Assembly: GCF_016907235.1 (NCBI RefSeq)
Contig: NZ_JAFBBO010000001.1
Coordinates: forward strand, 2,046,001 to 2,110,000
DNA: 64,000 bases
Direction: 5' to 3'
Source of the DNA: Oerskovia jenensis
GTDB lineage: Bacteria; Actinomycetota; Actinomycetes; Actinomycetales; Cellulomonadaceae
The notes beneath the pieces are model-generated. The model made no database searches. It saw only the letters and a list, made by a program, of their open reading frames with translations, and was not told the origin of the DNA. Shown here in pieces: positions 21,402 to 30,427 of this stretch; the first letter of the stretch is position 1; each line of letters begins with the position of its first letter. The position numbers and the translations under genes are program-made.

Positions 21402-21851
21402 TCACCCTCGGCGGTCCGGCCCGTCACCCTCGGCGTCCGTCGCACGGGCCGCCGCCTCGCGGTCGGCCACGTCCTTCTTCCGGTCCGCCACGTCCTTCTC
21501 CTGGTCGGCCGCCTCCTGGTCCGCCGTGAGGTCGTCGAGCACGAGCAGGTCCGGGCGGACCTTCCCCGTCCGGTAGCCCGCCCGGCCCACCATGTGCGCG
21601 GCGACGGGGGACGTCATGAGCTGGAAGATCACGACGAGCACGAGCATGCCGACGGCCGACCAGCTCCGCAGCCGCAGCGCGAGCGCGATGAGGACGAGGA
21701 TCAGCCCCAGGACCTGGGGCTTGGTCGCGGCGTGCATGCGCGCGAGAAGGTCGGGGAAGCGCACGACTCCCACGCCGGCCGCGAAGGCGAGGAACGCACC
21801 GCACAGCAGGAAGATCGCGGCGACCACGTCGGCCACCAGGGTCCAGCTCAT
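21402..21851 (-). CDS. mnhG: Na+/H+ antiporter subunit G (MnhG/MrpG)
   Basis: Last subunit of the Mrp multi-subunit Na+(K+)/H+ antiporter, 149 residues. Three membrane helices (about 4-25, 40-60, 64-86) with the family stretch GVVRFPDLLARMHAATKP are followed by a charged cytoplasmic tail with an internal repeat (QEKDVADRKKDVADREAA) that looks like coiled coil; this tail is longer than in most homologues. The start codon overlaps the mnhF stop by four bases. It completes the A(B)-C-D-E-F-G order. Confidence 0.93.
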   Translation of the reverse strand: MSWTLVADVVAAIFLLCGAFLAFAAGVGVVRFPDLLARMHAATKPQVLGLILVLIALALRLRSWSAVGMLVLVVIFQLMTSPVAAHMVGRAGYRTGKVRPDLLVLDDLTADQEAADQEKDVADRKKDVADREAAARATDAEGDGPDRRG

Positions 21852-22303
21852 GAACGTGCCTCCTCGGGTCCGGTCGAACCGTCGACCTCGGGGGCGGCGG
21901 CGTCCTCGACCTCGTGGAGCTTCTCGGGCTCGTGCTCGGATCCGTGCTCCGGGTCGGCGGCCATGCCGCGCTCCTCGTCCTCGGCCGCGAGGCGTTCGGC
22001 CTCCTCGGCCGCGATCTCCTCGCGCGTCTTGATGCGACGTTCGCCCTCTGGCTCGACCGAGGCGAACCGCGCGATGGTCACGGACCCGACGAAGCCGACG
22101 AGCGAGAGCACGACGAGGAGCGGGATGGTCTCGGTACGCCGCGACCACGCGGCCTCGAGCGCGATGGTGCCGACGAGGGTGGTCGTGAAGACGTCGAGCG
22201 CGATGGTGCGGTCGAGCATCGACGGGCCCTTCTCGGCCCGGACGACGGCGAGCGTCGCGGCCGAGGCGAGGAGCACGGCGCAGATCAGGACGACGACGAT
22301 CAT
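21848..22303 (-). CDS. mnhF: Na+/H+ antiporter subunit F (MnhF/MrpF)
   Basis: 151 residues. The first 80 are the MnhF domain: three helices with the conserved RTIALDVFTTTLVG. The remaining 70 are an extra acidic tail, rich in Glu/Ala (EEIAAEEAERLAAEDEERG), presumably cytoplasmic. Overlaps both neighbours by four bases. Part of the membrane complex that moves Na+ or K+ out in exchange for protons and supports alkaline pH tolerance. Confidence 0.93.
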   Translation of the reverse strand: MIVVVLICAVLLASAATLAVVRAEKGPSMLDRTIALDVFTTTLVGTIALEAAWSRRTETIPLLVVLSLVGFVGSVTIARFASVEPEGERRIKTREEIAAEEAERLAAEDEERGMAADPEHGSEHEPEKLHEVEDAAAPEVDGSTGPEEARS

Positions 22304-22995
22304 CGCTGCCCCTCCCCTCTGTCGGTGCGGCGTTCGGTCGGTGCGCCGCGGCCCGCCGGTCCACGGGCACCGGTCCCCCGCCCGCCCGACGGCGCCGCGC
22401 CAGCGGGTTCGGGCTCCTCGCCCGGGTGGTGGTAGAGCCCGGCGGCCTTGAGCTCGTCGTTCGACGCGAACGCGCGCAGCACCCGGGACTCGAGGTCGAG
22501 CGTGTCCTGGCGGACCTTGTCGGCCCCGCCCGCGGCGTCGAGGTCGAGCACGTGCAGGTAGAGCATCCCGGTGAGGCGGTGCGCCTCGATGACGAGCGAG
22601 CCGGGCACGAGCGAGCTGAGCTCCGCCGTGATGGTCATGTAGATGTCCGAGGGGTTGCGCAGGCGTACGCCCACGACGGCCCCGTGCGGGGTGTGGCGGA
22701 AGCGGAACGCCTGCATGCTGACCTGGAAGGACGCGACCACGAGGTCGGCCACGAACCGCGAGATCAGCACCAGGAGCGGCCAGGGTCGCACCGTGCCGCT
22801 CGTCGCGATCGACGGCAGCGGCATGAAGGTGATGAGCAGGCTCGCGAGGAGGACGCCCGCGAGGACGTTGCCCCACGACAGGTCGCCCCACAGCATGACC
22901 CACACGACGGTCAGCCAGGCGGCCGTGCGCCACTGCGCGACGAGACGGTTGAACCAGCCGCCCGCGAGGGGGCCTCTCCGCGCGTGCAGGCTCAC
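22300..22995 (-). CDS. mnhE: Na+/H+ antiporter subunit E (MnhE/MrpE)
   Basis: 231 residues from a GTG start that overlaps the mnhD stop (GTGA). Two or three N-terminal helices (LTVVWVMLWGDLSWGNVLAGVLLASLLI) precede the MnhE cytoplasmic domain, with conserved TLxPGSLVIE-like text (ELSSLVPGSLVIEAHRL) and LYLHVLDLD. A Gly/Arg/Pro-rich tail of about 50 residues is an addition. Required for assembly of the antiporter complex in known systems. Confidence 0.93.
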   Translation of the reverse strand: MSLHARRGPLAGGWFNRLVAQWRTAAWLTVVWVMLWGDLSWGNVLAGVLLASLLITFMPLPSIATSGTVRPWPLLVLISRFVADLVVASFQVSMQAFRFRHTPHGAVVGVRLRNPSDIYMTITAELSSLVPGSLVIEAHRLTGMLYLHVLDLDAAGGADKVRQDTLDLESRVLRAFASNDELKAAGLYHHPGEEPEPAGAAPSGGRGTGARGPAGRGAPTERRTDRGEGQR

Positions 22996-24563
22996 GAGCC
23001 CTCACCTCCCTGCTCTTCCTCGACGAGGTCGTTCGACACTCCTTGCCCGCGACCGGAGTCGCCGGGGAACACGGCGTCGACGTACGTCGAGGGCTGCAGG
23101 AGGTTGCCCGCGGCCCGCTCGGCGTAGGAGTAGAGCGGGCCCGCCGCGAACGTGAGGGCCAGGCCGAACGCGACGAGCGCCGTCGTCGGTCCGACCATGC
23201 CGCGTGGCGTACCGGTCGACGGCAGCTCGACCGGGGCCGTCTGCCAGAACGCCTTGTTCCAGGCCTTGACGATCGCGTAGAGCGTCAGCAGCGACGTCAC
23301 GACGCTGCCCACGACGAGCGCCCACGTGAGCGGCGTGCCCTGGGCGACGCCCTCCTGGAGCAGCCCGACCTTGCCGAGGAAGCCCGACAGCGGCGGGATG
23401 CCCGCGAGGTTCATCGCGGGGACGAAGAAGAGGATCGCGAGGCCCGGGGCGATCTTGGCGAGGCCGCCGAGCTTGTCGAGGGACGTGGACCCTCCCCTCC
23501 GCTCGATCAGACCCACGACGAGGAACAGCGTCGTCTGGACCGTGATGTGGTGCACGACGTAGAAGATCGACGCCGCCATCCCGGCCTCCGACGCCATCGC
23601 GATGCCGAAGATCATGTACCCGATGTGGCTGACGAGGGTGAACGAGAGCAGACGTTTGATGTCGTTCTGGGCGACGGCACCGAGGATCCCGATGACCATG
23701 GTCAGCAGCGCGAGCCACATGAGCACGGAGTCGAGCCGGTTGTCGGGGAACAGCAGCGTCTGGGTGCGGATGATCGCGTAGACGCCGACCTTGGTCAGCA
23801 ACCCCGCGAACACGGCCGTGACGGGAGCGGGCGCCGTCGGGTAGGAGTCCGGGAGCCAGGCCGAGAGCGGGAAGATCGCGGCCTTGATCCCGAACGCGAG
23901 CAGCAGCAGGAGCTGGAGCGTCATGCGGACCCCGGGGTCCACGTCCGGCAGCCGCTCGGAGAGCTGCGCCAGGTTGACGGTGCCCGTCGCCGCGTAGGTC
24001 AGCGCGATCGCGACGAGGAAGATGACCGAGGACAGCAGCGCCACGACGACGTAGATCGACCCGGCGCGGATGCGTTCACCCGTGCCGCCGAGGGTCAGCA
24101 GGACGTAGGACGCCGCGAGCAGGATCTCGAAGCCCACGTACAGGTTGAACAGGTCGCCCGAGAGGAACGCGTTCGCGACCCCCGCGGCCAGGACCAGGTA
24201 CGTCGGGTGGTAGATCGAGACGGGTGCTTTGTCGTGGCCGTCGGCGACGCCCTGCCCGAGCGAGTAGAGCAGGACGCACAGCAGCACGAAGCTCGACACC
24301 GTGAGCATGAGCGCGGAGAGCCGGTCGGCGACCAGGTCGATGCCGACGGGCGCGGCCCACTCCCCGACGTCGACCACGATGGGTCCGTTGTCGGCCCCGA
24401 CGAGCAGGCCGATCGAGGCCGCCAGGACCAGGGACAGTGCGGCGACCGAGATGATGTGCTGGGCGCGCGGGTGGCGCCACAGCGCGAGCGCGAGGCCCGC
24501 CGCGAACAGCGGCAGGACCACGGGCAGCGGGACGAGGGTCGCGAATCCGTACGTGAGGTTCAT
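22992..24563 (-). CDS. mnhD: Na+/H+ antiporter subunit D (MnhD/MrpD)
   Basis: 523 residues with about 14 membrane helices; homologue of the complex I antiporter-like subunits NuoM/NuoN. The proton-antiporter core holds the conserved Glu/Lys sites, with recognisable stretches such as NLYVGFEILLAASYVLL, KAAIFPLSAWLPDSYPTAPAPVTAVFAGLLTK and LLSFTLVSHIGYM. A C-terminal extension contains about 20 charged residues. One of the two ion-moving subunits of the complex, together with MnhA. Overlaps the genes on both sides by four bases. Confidence 0.95.
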   Translation of the reverse strand: MNLTYGFATLVPLPVVLPLFAAGLALALWRHPRAQHIISVAALSLVLAASIGLLVGADNGPIVVDVGEWAAPVGIDLVADRLSALMLTVSSFVLLCVLLYSLGQGVADGHDKAPVSIYHPTYLVLAAGVANAFLSGDLFNLYVGFEILLAASYVLLTLGGTGERIRAGSIYVVVALLSSVIFLVAIALTYAATGTVNLAQLSERLPDVDPGVRMTLQLLLLLAFGIKAAIFPLSAWLPDSYPTAPAPVTAVFAGLLTKVGVYAIIRTQTLLFPDNRLDSVLMWLALLTMVIGILGAVAQNDIKRLLSFTLVSHIGYMIFGIAMASEAGMAASIFYVVHHITVQTTLFLVVGLIERRGGSTSLDKLGGLAKIAPGLAILFFVPAMNLAGIPPLSGFLGKVGLLQEGVAQGTPLTWALVVGSVVTSLLTLYAIVKAWNKAFWQTAPVELPSTGTPRGMVGPTTALVAFGLALTFAAGPLYSYAERAAGNLLQPSTYVDAVFPGDSGRGQGVSNDLVEEEQGGEGS

Positions 24564-25201
24564 CGGCCCTCACCTCCCCCGGCGCCGCGTCTGCCCGACG
24601 GCGGCGCGTCCTTCTCGGCACGGTTGCCGTCGCGGACGTCGGTCTCGCCGTCCCCGTCTCCGTCGGTCTCGTCGTAGACCTCGGCGGCCTCGTCGTCCAG
24701 GGTGGCCCCGCTCTCCTCGGTGTCGCTGTCCTCGAACGCCGGGGCGTTGCGCGCCGCGTGGCGCGCGACCCGGCGGTCCTCGAGGTCGTCCTGCACCTCG
24801 TCGTGACCGTGCAGCTGCCAGGACCGGTAGGCCATGGCGAGCACGAAGGCCGTGAGGCCCAGGGTGATGACGATGGCGGTCAGCACCATCGCCTGGACGA
24901 GCGGGTCGCTCATCTGGTCGGGAGGCGTCGTCCCGATGAGGGGCGCGCCCCCGGCGCGTCCACCGGCGACGAGGAACATGAGGTTCGCACCGTTGCCGAT
25001 GAGGATGAAGCCGATCAGCACGCGGGTCAGGCTGCGCTCGAGGAGCAGGTAGACCCCGGTCGCGAACAGCACGCCGATCGCGAGCACGAGGATCAGGCTC
25101 GGGGTCATGTCGATGCTGTCGGTGGTCCGTGCGACGTCGGCAGGGTCGACCTCGGCCGCGGGCAGCAGGAGCGGCGCGAGCAGGTGGTTCGTCAGGCTCA
25201 T
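24560..25201 (-). CDS. mnhC: Na+/H+ antiporter subunit C (MnhC/MrpC)
   Basis: 213 residues; NuoK-like subunit. Three helices (about 33-53, 60-80, 103-125) with ERSLTRVLIGFILIGNGANL and the conserved DPLVQAMVLTAIVI. The N-terminal 30 residues are an extra hydrophobic lead. The tail from about 130 is strongly acidic (DSDTEESG, YDETDGDGDGETD), which is not part of the family core and roughly doubles its normal length. Overlaps mnhA and mnhD by four bases each. Confidence 0.93.
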   Translation of the reverse strand: MSLTNHLLAPLLLPAAEVDPADVARTTDSIDMTPSLILVLAIGVLFATGVYLLLERSLTRVLIGFILIGNGANLMFLVAGGRAGGAPLIGTTPPDQMSDPLVQAMVLTAIVITLGLTAFVLAMAYRSWQLHGHDEVQDDLEDRRVARHAARNAPAFEDSDTEESGATLDDEAAEVYDETDGDGDGETDVRDGNRAEKDAPPSGRRGAGGGEGR

Positions 25202-28200
25202 CGTCGCCCCCCTCCGATCTGGTCCGGTTCCATCGCTTCCATGGGTCCTGCGTCCTCCCGGGCGGAGGCCTCGGCCTGCCGGTCGATCTCGGCGCCGAGC
25301 GTGCGCAGGATGTCGAGCACCAGGCCCACGACGACGAGGAAGACCCCGAGGTCGAAGAACAGCGACGTGACCAGGTGGACGGTCCCGATGAGCGGCAGGC
25401 TGATGTCGATCGCGGTGCTCAGGAGCACGCTCTTGCCCATGAACAGGCCGATCAGTCCGACACCGACCGACAGGAACAGGCCGGTGCCGAGCAGCAGGCC
25501 CGGGTGGACGGGTGCGGCCTCGCCGAGCTCGTACCGGCCACCTGCCAGGTACCGCACGATGAGTGCGATCCCGACGACGAGCCCGGCCGCGAACCCGCCG
25601 CCCGGCGCGTTGTGGCCAGAGAACAGCAGGAAGAACGCGAACACGATCATCGAGTGGAAGAGCACGCGCGTGACGACCTCGAAGATGACCGAGCGTCGTT
25701 GCGGCGCGAGCGTGCGTCCGGCGCTGAGCCACACGAGCATGCGCGGCTGCTTGCCCGCCTCGGCGGCCTGGTCGACGCCGCGGCGGCGCAGCGCCGCCCC
25801 GGGGTCCTCCTCGTTGGCCCAGATGCCGGGCGTGGCCGCCCCGGAGGACGTCGCGTCGCGCTCCCGCAGGATCTCGCCGCTGCGGGTCCGCAGGAACACG
25901 AGCGACGCGACCCCGGTCGCCGCGACGAGCAGGACCGAGATCTCGCCCATGGTGTCCCAGGCGCGGATGTCCACGAGCGTCACGTTGACGATGTTCTTGC
26001 CGTAGCCGTGGATGTACGCCTCGGCCGGGAAGTCGAGCGAGATGGGGCTCGCGACGCGCGCGAGCGGCACGGTCAGGGCGAAGCCCATCATGACGACGCC
26101 CACCGCGACACCGAGCCCCAGGCGCACCCATCGCGACGCGACGAGCGGGCGGTTGGAGAAGTACGGAGGCAGGCGGCGCAGCACGAGCACCATGACGACG
26201 AGCGTGATGGTCTCGACCAGGACCTGGGTCAGCGCGAGGTCCGGGGCCCCGTGGAGCAGGAACAGCATCGCGTTGCCGTAGCCCGCGATCCCCACGAGGA
26301 TCACGGCCTTGAGGCGGCGGCGGGACCGGGCGGCGAGGATCGACGCGACGCAGATGGCGACCACGGCGGCGACCTGCGCCGGGCGGTCCCAGGCCTTGAC
26401 CTGCTCGGGCCACTGCCCTCCGACGAACATCAGCAGACCGGGCCCGGCGACCAGGACGACGAGGATCGCGCCCAGGTAGAACGGCAGCGAACCACGCTGG
26501 GTGACGGCCGTGACGTCGGCCGCGAAGTCGTCGAGGCGGCGCATGATCCGGCGGTACGTGCGGTCGGCCTCGGGACCCGTCCACACCGAGGCCTGGAACC
26601 GCTCGACGGCGTTGCGCTGCCAGAACAGCACGGCGCCGACCCCGAGGATCAGGACCGTCAGGCCGAGGGCCGGCGTGAGGCCCGCCCAGAGGACCAGGTG
26701 ACCCGGCTCCCCGGCGGGGTAGGTGTTCGCGTAGGGGGCGAGCAGGTCCTCGCCGAAGTGCGGCACGAGGGCCGTCGCGAGACCGAGGAGGGCAAGCACC
26801 AGGGCGGGCCACACGAGGAGCGCCGGCTGCCGGTGGATGCGCGCGGGGTCGATCGGGGCGTCGTCGGGCAGCGGTGCCGTGTGGCCGCGCTGCGTCGCCG
26901 ACGGCGCGGGCGAGCCCTGAGCGGCGGCGTCCTTGGTCACGGCGTCGAGCCGGACGTGCTCGTTGGCGCGAGCCACGGCTGCGGCGACGTGCCCCTTGGT
27001 CGCGAACGCTCCCCAGAAGAAGCGCACGCCGTAGGCGACCGTGAACATGGACCCCACGACGACGCCGACCAGCACGACGGTGTTGACCCAGGCGGGCCCC
27101 TCGCCGTGCAGGAGCGACTCGAGCGCGGCCTCCTTCGCGACGTATCCGGCGAGCGGGGGCAGGCCGATCATGGACGCGGTCGCGAGGCCACCGGCGAGCG
27201 CGGTCAGGGGCAGCGCCCGCCCGACGCCCGTCAGCCGGCGCAGGTCGCGCGTGCCCGTCGCGGCGTCGACCACGCCGACCACCAGGAAGAGCGACGCCTT
27301 GAACATCGCGTGCGCCCCGATCATCGCGAGGCCCGCGAGCGCGGCGGACCGCGTCCCGAGGCCCACGAGCAGGACGATCAGTCCGAGCTGGCTCACGGTG
27401 CCGAACGCCAGGACGAGCTTGAGGTCGTGCTGACGCAGCGCGCGGTAGCCGCCCACGAGCAGGGTGCCGACACCCAGGGTGATGACGATCGTGCGCCAGA
27501 CCGTGGTGTCGGAGTACGCGGGGGCGAAGCGCGCGACGAGGTAGACGCCGGCCTTGACCATGGCCGCGGCGTGCAGGTAGGCGCTGACCGGGGTGGGCGC
27601 GGCCATGGCCGCGGGGAGCCAGAAGTGCAGCGGGATGAGCGCGGCCTTGCTCGCCGCACCGGCCAGGAGACAGACGATCGCCGCGGTCACGGCGCCCCCC
27701 GTCGGCGGGTCGGCGACGATCTCCGAGAGGCGGAACGTCCCGCCCTGGACCCCCAGGATCACGACGCCCACGAGCATCGCCAGGCCACCGGCCGTGGTCA
27801 CGACGATGGCCTGCATCGCGGCGCGCCGGCTCGCCTTGCGATCGGCGTAGTGGCCGATGAGCAGGTAGGAGAAGACGGTCGTGAGCTCCCAGAAGATGAA
27901 CAGGAGCAGCATGTCGTCGGCCGTGACGAGCCCGACCATCGCTCCGGCGAACGCCGTGAGGACGGCGCCGAAGCGCCCGAGCCCCGAGGCCGTGGGCGAG
28001 AAGTACGCCGAGCAGTACACCAGGACCAGTGCGCCCACGCCGCCGACGAGCAGCAGCATGAGCCAGGACAGGGTGTCCATGCGGAAGGCGAGCTCGAGAC
28101 CCAGTCCGGGCACCCACTGGGTGACCTCGGTGGGGTGCACGCCGTCCATGACGCGCGTGGTCCAGCTCAGGGCGTAGACAGCGGCGGAGGCGGGCGCGAG

Positions 28201-28293
28201 GGCCATCACCAAGAACGCCTTGCGGCCCAGCACCGACACGAGTGCGGGCGCGCCGAGTGCCATTGCCAGATGCGCAACGAGCAGATAGAGCAC
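25198..28293 (-). CDS. mnhA: Na+/H+ antiporter subunit A with fused B domain (MnhA-MnhB)
   Basis: 1031 residues from GTG 28293, which follows GGACGGAGCGG; open sequence further upstream is not protein-like. The NuoL-like core (about 1-480) includes FIFWELTTVFSYLLIG, LIPLHFWLPAAMAAPTPVSA and a Lys/Glu ion path. A DUF4040 helical region (about 590-680) follows. The last 170 residues are an MnhB domain with LLFSGHNAPGGGFAAGLVVG. Fusion of A and B is the usual state in actinobacteria, so no separate mnhB is missing. It heads the operon A/B-C-D-E-F-G, a secondary antiporter driven by the proton gradient. A palindrome at 28413-28429 is a likely control site. Confidence 0.95.
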   Translation of the reverse strand: MLYLLVAHLAMALGAPALVSVLGRKAFLVMALAPASAAVYALSWTTRVMDGVHPTEVTQWVPGLGLELAFRMDTLSWLMLLLVGGVGALVLVYCSAYFSPTASGLGRFGAVLTAFAGAMVGLVTADDMLLLFIFWELTTVFSYLLIGHYADRKASRRAAMQAIVVTTAGGLAMLVGVVILGVQGGTFRLSEIVADPPTGGAVTAAIVCLLAGAASKAALIPLHFWLPAAMAAPTPVSAYLHAAAMVKAGVYLVARFAPAYSDTTVWRTIVITLGVGTLLVGGYRALRQHDLKLVLAFGTVSQLGLIVLLVGLGTRSAALAGLAMIGAHAMFKASLFLVVGVVDAATGTRDLRRLTGVGRALPLTALAGGLATASMIGLPPLAGYVAKEAALESLLHGEGPAWVNTVVLVGVVVGSMFTVAYGVRFFWGAFATKGHVAAAVARANEHVRLDAVTKDAAAQGSPAPSATQRGHTAPLPDDAPIDPARIHRQPALLVWPALVLALLGLATALVPHFGEDLLAPYANTYPAGEPGHLVLWAGLTPALGLTVLILGVGAVLFWQRNAVERFQASVWTGPEADRTYRRIMRRLDDFAADVTAVTQRGSLPFYLGAILVVLVAGPGLLMFVGGQWPEQVKAWDRPAQVAAVVAICVASILAARSRRRLKAVILVGIAGYGNAMLFLLHGAPDLALTQVLVETITLVVMVLVLRRLPPYFSNRPLVASRWVRLGLGVAVGVVMMGFALTVPLARVASPISLDFPAEAYIHGYGKNIVNVTLVDIRAWDTMGEISVLLVAATGVASLVFLRTRSGEILRERDATSSGAATPGIWANEEDPGAALRRRGVDQAAEAGKQPRMLVWLSAGRTLAPQRRSVIFEVVTRVLFHSMIVFAFFLLFSGHNAPGGGFAAGLVVGIALIVRYLAGGRYELGEAAPVHPGLLLGTGLFLSVGVGLIGLFMGKSVLLSTAIDISLPLIGTVHLVTSLFFDLGVFLVVVGLVLDILRTLGAEIDRQAEASAREDAGPMEAMEPDQIGGGRR

Positions 28294-28412
28294 GTCCGCT
28301 CCGTCCTGGTCGGGGGCGGGTGGGCGAGAACACGGACCGGCTGCACCGCGCGGACCGACCGTTCCTGCTCGACGGCGCGCAGGTGGAGGACGGCCCCGAG
28401 ACACACCGGGTC

Positions 28413-28429
28413 CGGTAAGTATTTTACCG
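28413..28429. promoter_or_regulatory. Palindrome upstream of the mnh operon
   Basis: CGGTAAGTATTTTACCG: perfect 6-base arms around a 5-base AT-rich centre in a very GC-rich region, 120 bases before the mnhA start. On the minus strand a TTGAAC lies just upstream of it, so it may overlap a promoter. The PadR-type gene just upstream (28554-29192) is the obvious candidate regulator. The 28294-28553 gap otherwise holds no gene. Confidence 0.45.
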
Positions 28430-28553
28430 TTCAACGAGACCCGCAAGACCACTCGACGCCCCGTGGGCCGGTGGGAGATGTCACAGGTTCAGCGGGAATG
28501 CACCGGCGAGCCACGGTTCGGCCACCGGCCGGCCCGAGCCGCCCTGGCCTCGT

Positions 28554-29192
28554 CTACAGCGGAGGGATCGGCTCGTCGAGCGCCCCGTCGCTCCAGCCGT
28601 CGAGGCCGCGCAACGTGCCGTCGCGCAGGCGACGGACCAGGACCTCGGTGTACCGGAGCTCGGCGAGGAGCAGGGCGAGCTCGTACTCGGTCTCGACCGT
28701 GAACAGGGTCGGGAGCTCCTCGACGCGCTGCTCCAGGTCGTCCTCGAGCCGGCGCACCGCGACCCGCAGGGCCACGAGGCGCGAGCGCAGGAGCGCGGCG
28801 GCGTCGTCGGGCGCGAGGACCTGCATGAAGCTCAGCGCCGCCATGAACTGCGGGAACTCCTTGACCGGGGCGCCGAGCAGGCTGCGCATCCAGTCGTCGA
28901 TCTCCTCGCGCCCGGCCGCCGTGAGCCGGTACACCGTGCGCTGGGGACGGTTCCCGTCCTGCTCGGTGCCCGCGGGCTCGATGAAGCCGTCCCGCACCAG
29001 CGCGGTGATGACCGAGTAGAGCGAGCCGTAGTTCAACCGGACCGACTCGTCCTTGCGGCCGTCCTTGAGCACGCGCGCGATCTCGTACGGGTGCATGGGC
29101 TTGTCGCCGAGCTGCGCGAGGACCGCGAGCGCCAACGGGTTCCCGCGACGTCGGGCCGTGGCCGCGCTGTTGCGCACTGCGCCCTCCGACAT
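28554..29192 (-). CDS. PadR family transcriptional regulator
   Basis: 212 residues from ATG 29192 (GAGGTG upstream); a GTG two codons earlier is also possible. The winged helix fills about 18-95: LAVLAQLGDKPMHPYEIARVLKDG, then LNYGSLYSVITALVRDGFIEP and RTVYRLTAAGREEI, the standard PadR arrangement. The C-terminal half (about 100-195) is a helical dimerisation domain (PadR_C-type) with many Leu/Arg/Glu residues. PadR proteins usually repress a neighbouring membrane or efflux operon and are released by a small ligand or stress. Transcribed toward mnhA, with a palindrome between the two genes; control of the Mrp antiporter is plausible but inferred. Confidence 0.88.
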   Translation of the reverse strand: MSEGAVRNSAATARRRGNPLALAVLAQLGDKPMHPYEIARVLKDGRKDESVRLNYGSLYSVITALVRDGFIEPAGTEQDGNRPQRTVYRLTAAGREEIDDWMRSLLGAPVKEFPQFMAALSFMQVLAPDDAAALLRSRLVALRVAVRRLEDDLEQRVEELPTLFTVETEYELALLLAELRYTEVLVRRLRDGTLRGLDGWSDGALDEPIPPL

Positions 29193-29270
29193 GCCCACCT
29201 CGCCCTGTTCACCCGATTCCTACCGGACGGTCGAGACTATGCGGGGCGCCGATGAGAGCGCAACCAGACC

Positions 29271-30362
29271 TCAGACGTCCTGCGGGTCCACCAGGAAGTC
29301 GGCCTCGTCGGCGATCTCGCCGCCCACGGCCGCGTAGAGCGCGCGCGTCACGGTCGCGACGAGCTCGGCCGCCCGCTTGCGCGCGATCTTCAGCTCGAAC
29401 GACGGCGACTCCATCTGCGACTCGACGAGGTCCCGCGGCTCCCAGCGCACCCGGTACGCGACCGCGCCCTGCGACGCCCAGGGCAGGTTGCGCAGCAGCA
29501 GCGGCAGCTGCTCCTCGCCACCGACCTCGACGGCCACGAGACCGTCGACACCCATGTCGATCAGGAGCCCGTACCCGTCGAGGATCTTGCCGCTCGTCAG
29601 GGCCGCGATGTCGATGTCGTCCGCCTGCGCGTGCAACGCACGCCGGAGCTCGGGGTCGAACCTCTCGCCCCGGTGCAGCGCCATCTCCCCGATGCCCTTC
29701 GGCGGACCCTGGTACGGGCTCCCCTCGGTCGCGAGCACCACGCGGGGGTGCACGGCCCCCACGACGGCCACCGCTGCCTGCGGGTCGAGCCACACGTCCG
29801 AGAAGACCGACATGTCGACCGCGACGCCCGGGTCGGGGGTCAGGACCACGGCCGGGGCCGCCGGGTCGGCGGCATCGACCCTGATCGAGCCGCCGAGGCG
29901 TCGCGCGACCTCGACGAGCCACGCGATGACGCGCTCCTCCTCACGCGTCGGCAGCCCTGCGGGGAAGGCCCGCCCGACGCCGTCCCGGTCGCCACCACCG
30001 GGGATCGGGGCGTCGCCGCGGTCGCGCGGGCACACGACGTCGAACACCTGCTCGGTGCCGGGCGGTAGGCCGGGGTTGACCCCGTCCGCCGACCAGGGCG
30101 AGTACGGCCCGGTCATCGTGGTGTGCCGCGAGGTGCGCAGGACTCCCGGCTCGCCCGGCTTGGCCGTGCGGGGCGCCGGGGTCAGGGGATCCGTGCCCGA
30201 CGGCGCCACGTCCCACCGCGCACCCGCGAACCTGGACACGGCGAGGGTCTCGACCTCGTCGACCTCGACATCCCCCGGCAGCGCGAGCAGGTGACGCGCC
30301 TGGTGACCCTGCGCCGAGGACGCGGGGAACGGCTGGAGGGTCGGGCTGGTCGGTTGCGACAC
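29271..30362 (-). CDS. Conserved hypothetical protein downstream of dcd
   Basis: 363 residues from GTG 30362 with AGAGAGG about ten bases upstream; an internal ATG at 30116 would shorten it to 281. I see no signal peptide or membrane helix. Segments such as VFDVVCPRDRGD, RVIAWLVEVARRLGG, PAVVLTPDPGVAVDMSVFSDVWL and SPSFELKIARKRAAELVATVTRALY look like a folded cytoplasmic alpha/beta protein, with a disordered Pro/Ser-rich N-terminal part. It starts 65 bases after the dcd stop and probably shares its transcript. No family motif recognised. Confidence 0.6.
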   Translation of the reverse strand: MSQPTSPTLQPFPASSAQGHQARHLLALPGDVEVDEVETLAVSRFAGARWDVAPSGTDPLTPAPRTAKPGEPGVLRTSRHTTMTGPYSPWSADGVNPGLPPGTEQVFDVVCPRDRGDAPIPGGGDRDGVGRAFPAGLPTREEERVIAWLVEVARRLGGSIRVDAADPAAPAVVLTPDPGVAVDMSVFSDVWLDPQAAVAVVGAVHPRVVLATEGSPYQGPPKGIGEMALHRGERFDPELRRALHAQADDIDIAALTSGKILDGYGLLIDMGVDGLVAVEVGGEEQLPLLLRNLPWASQGAVAYRVRWEPRDLVESQMESPSFELKIARKRAAELVATVTRALYAAVGGEIADEADFLVDPQDV

Positions 30363-30427
30363 GGTGGGGTCGGCCTCTCTACGGTGACGACGTCCGATCA
30401 GGCGGGCTCGGTCGAGCCGGCTCGGGA

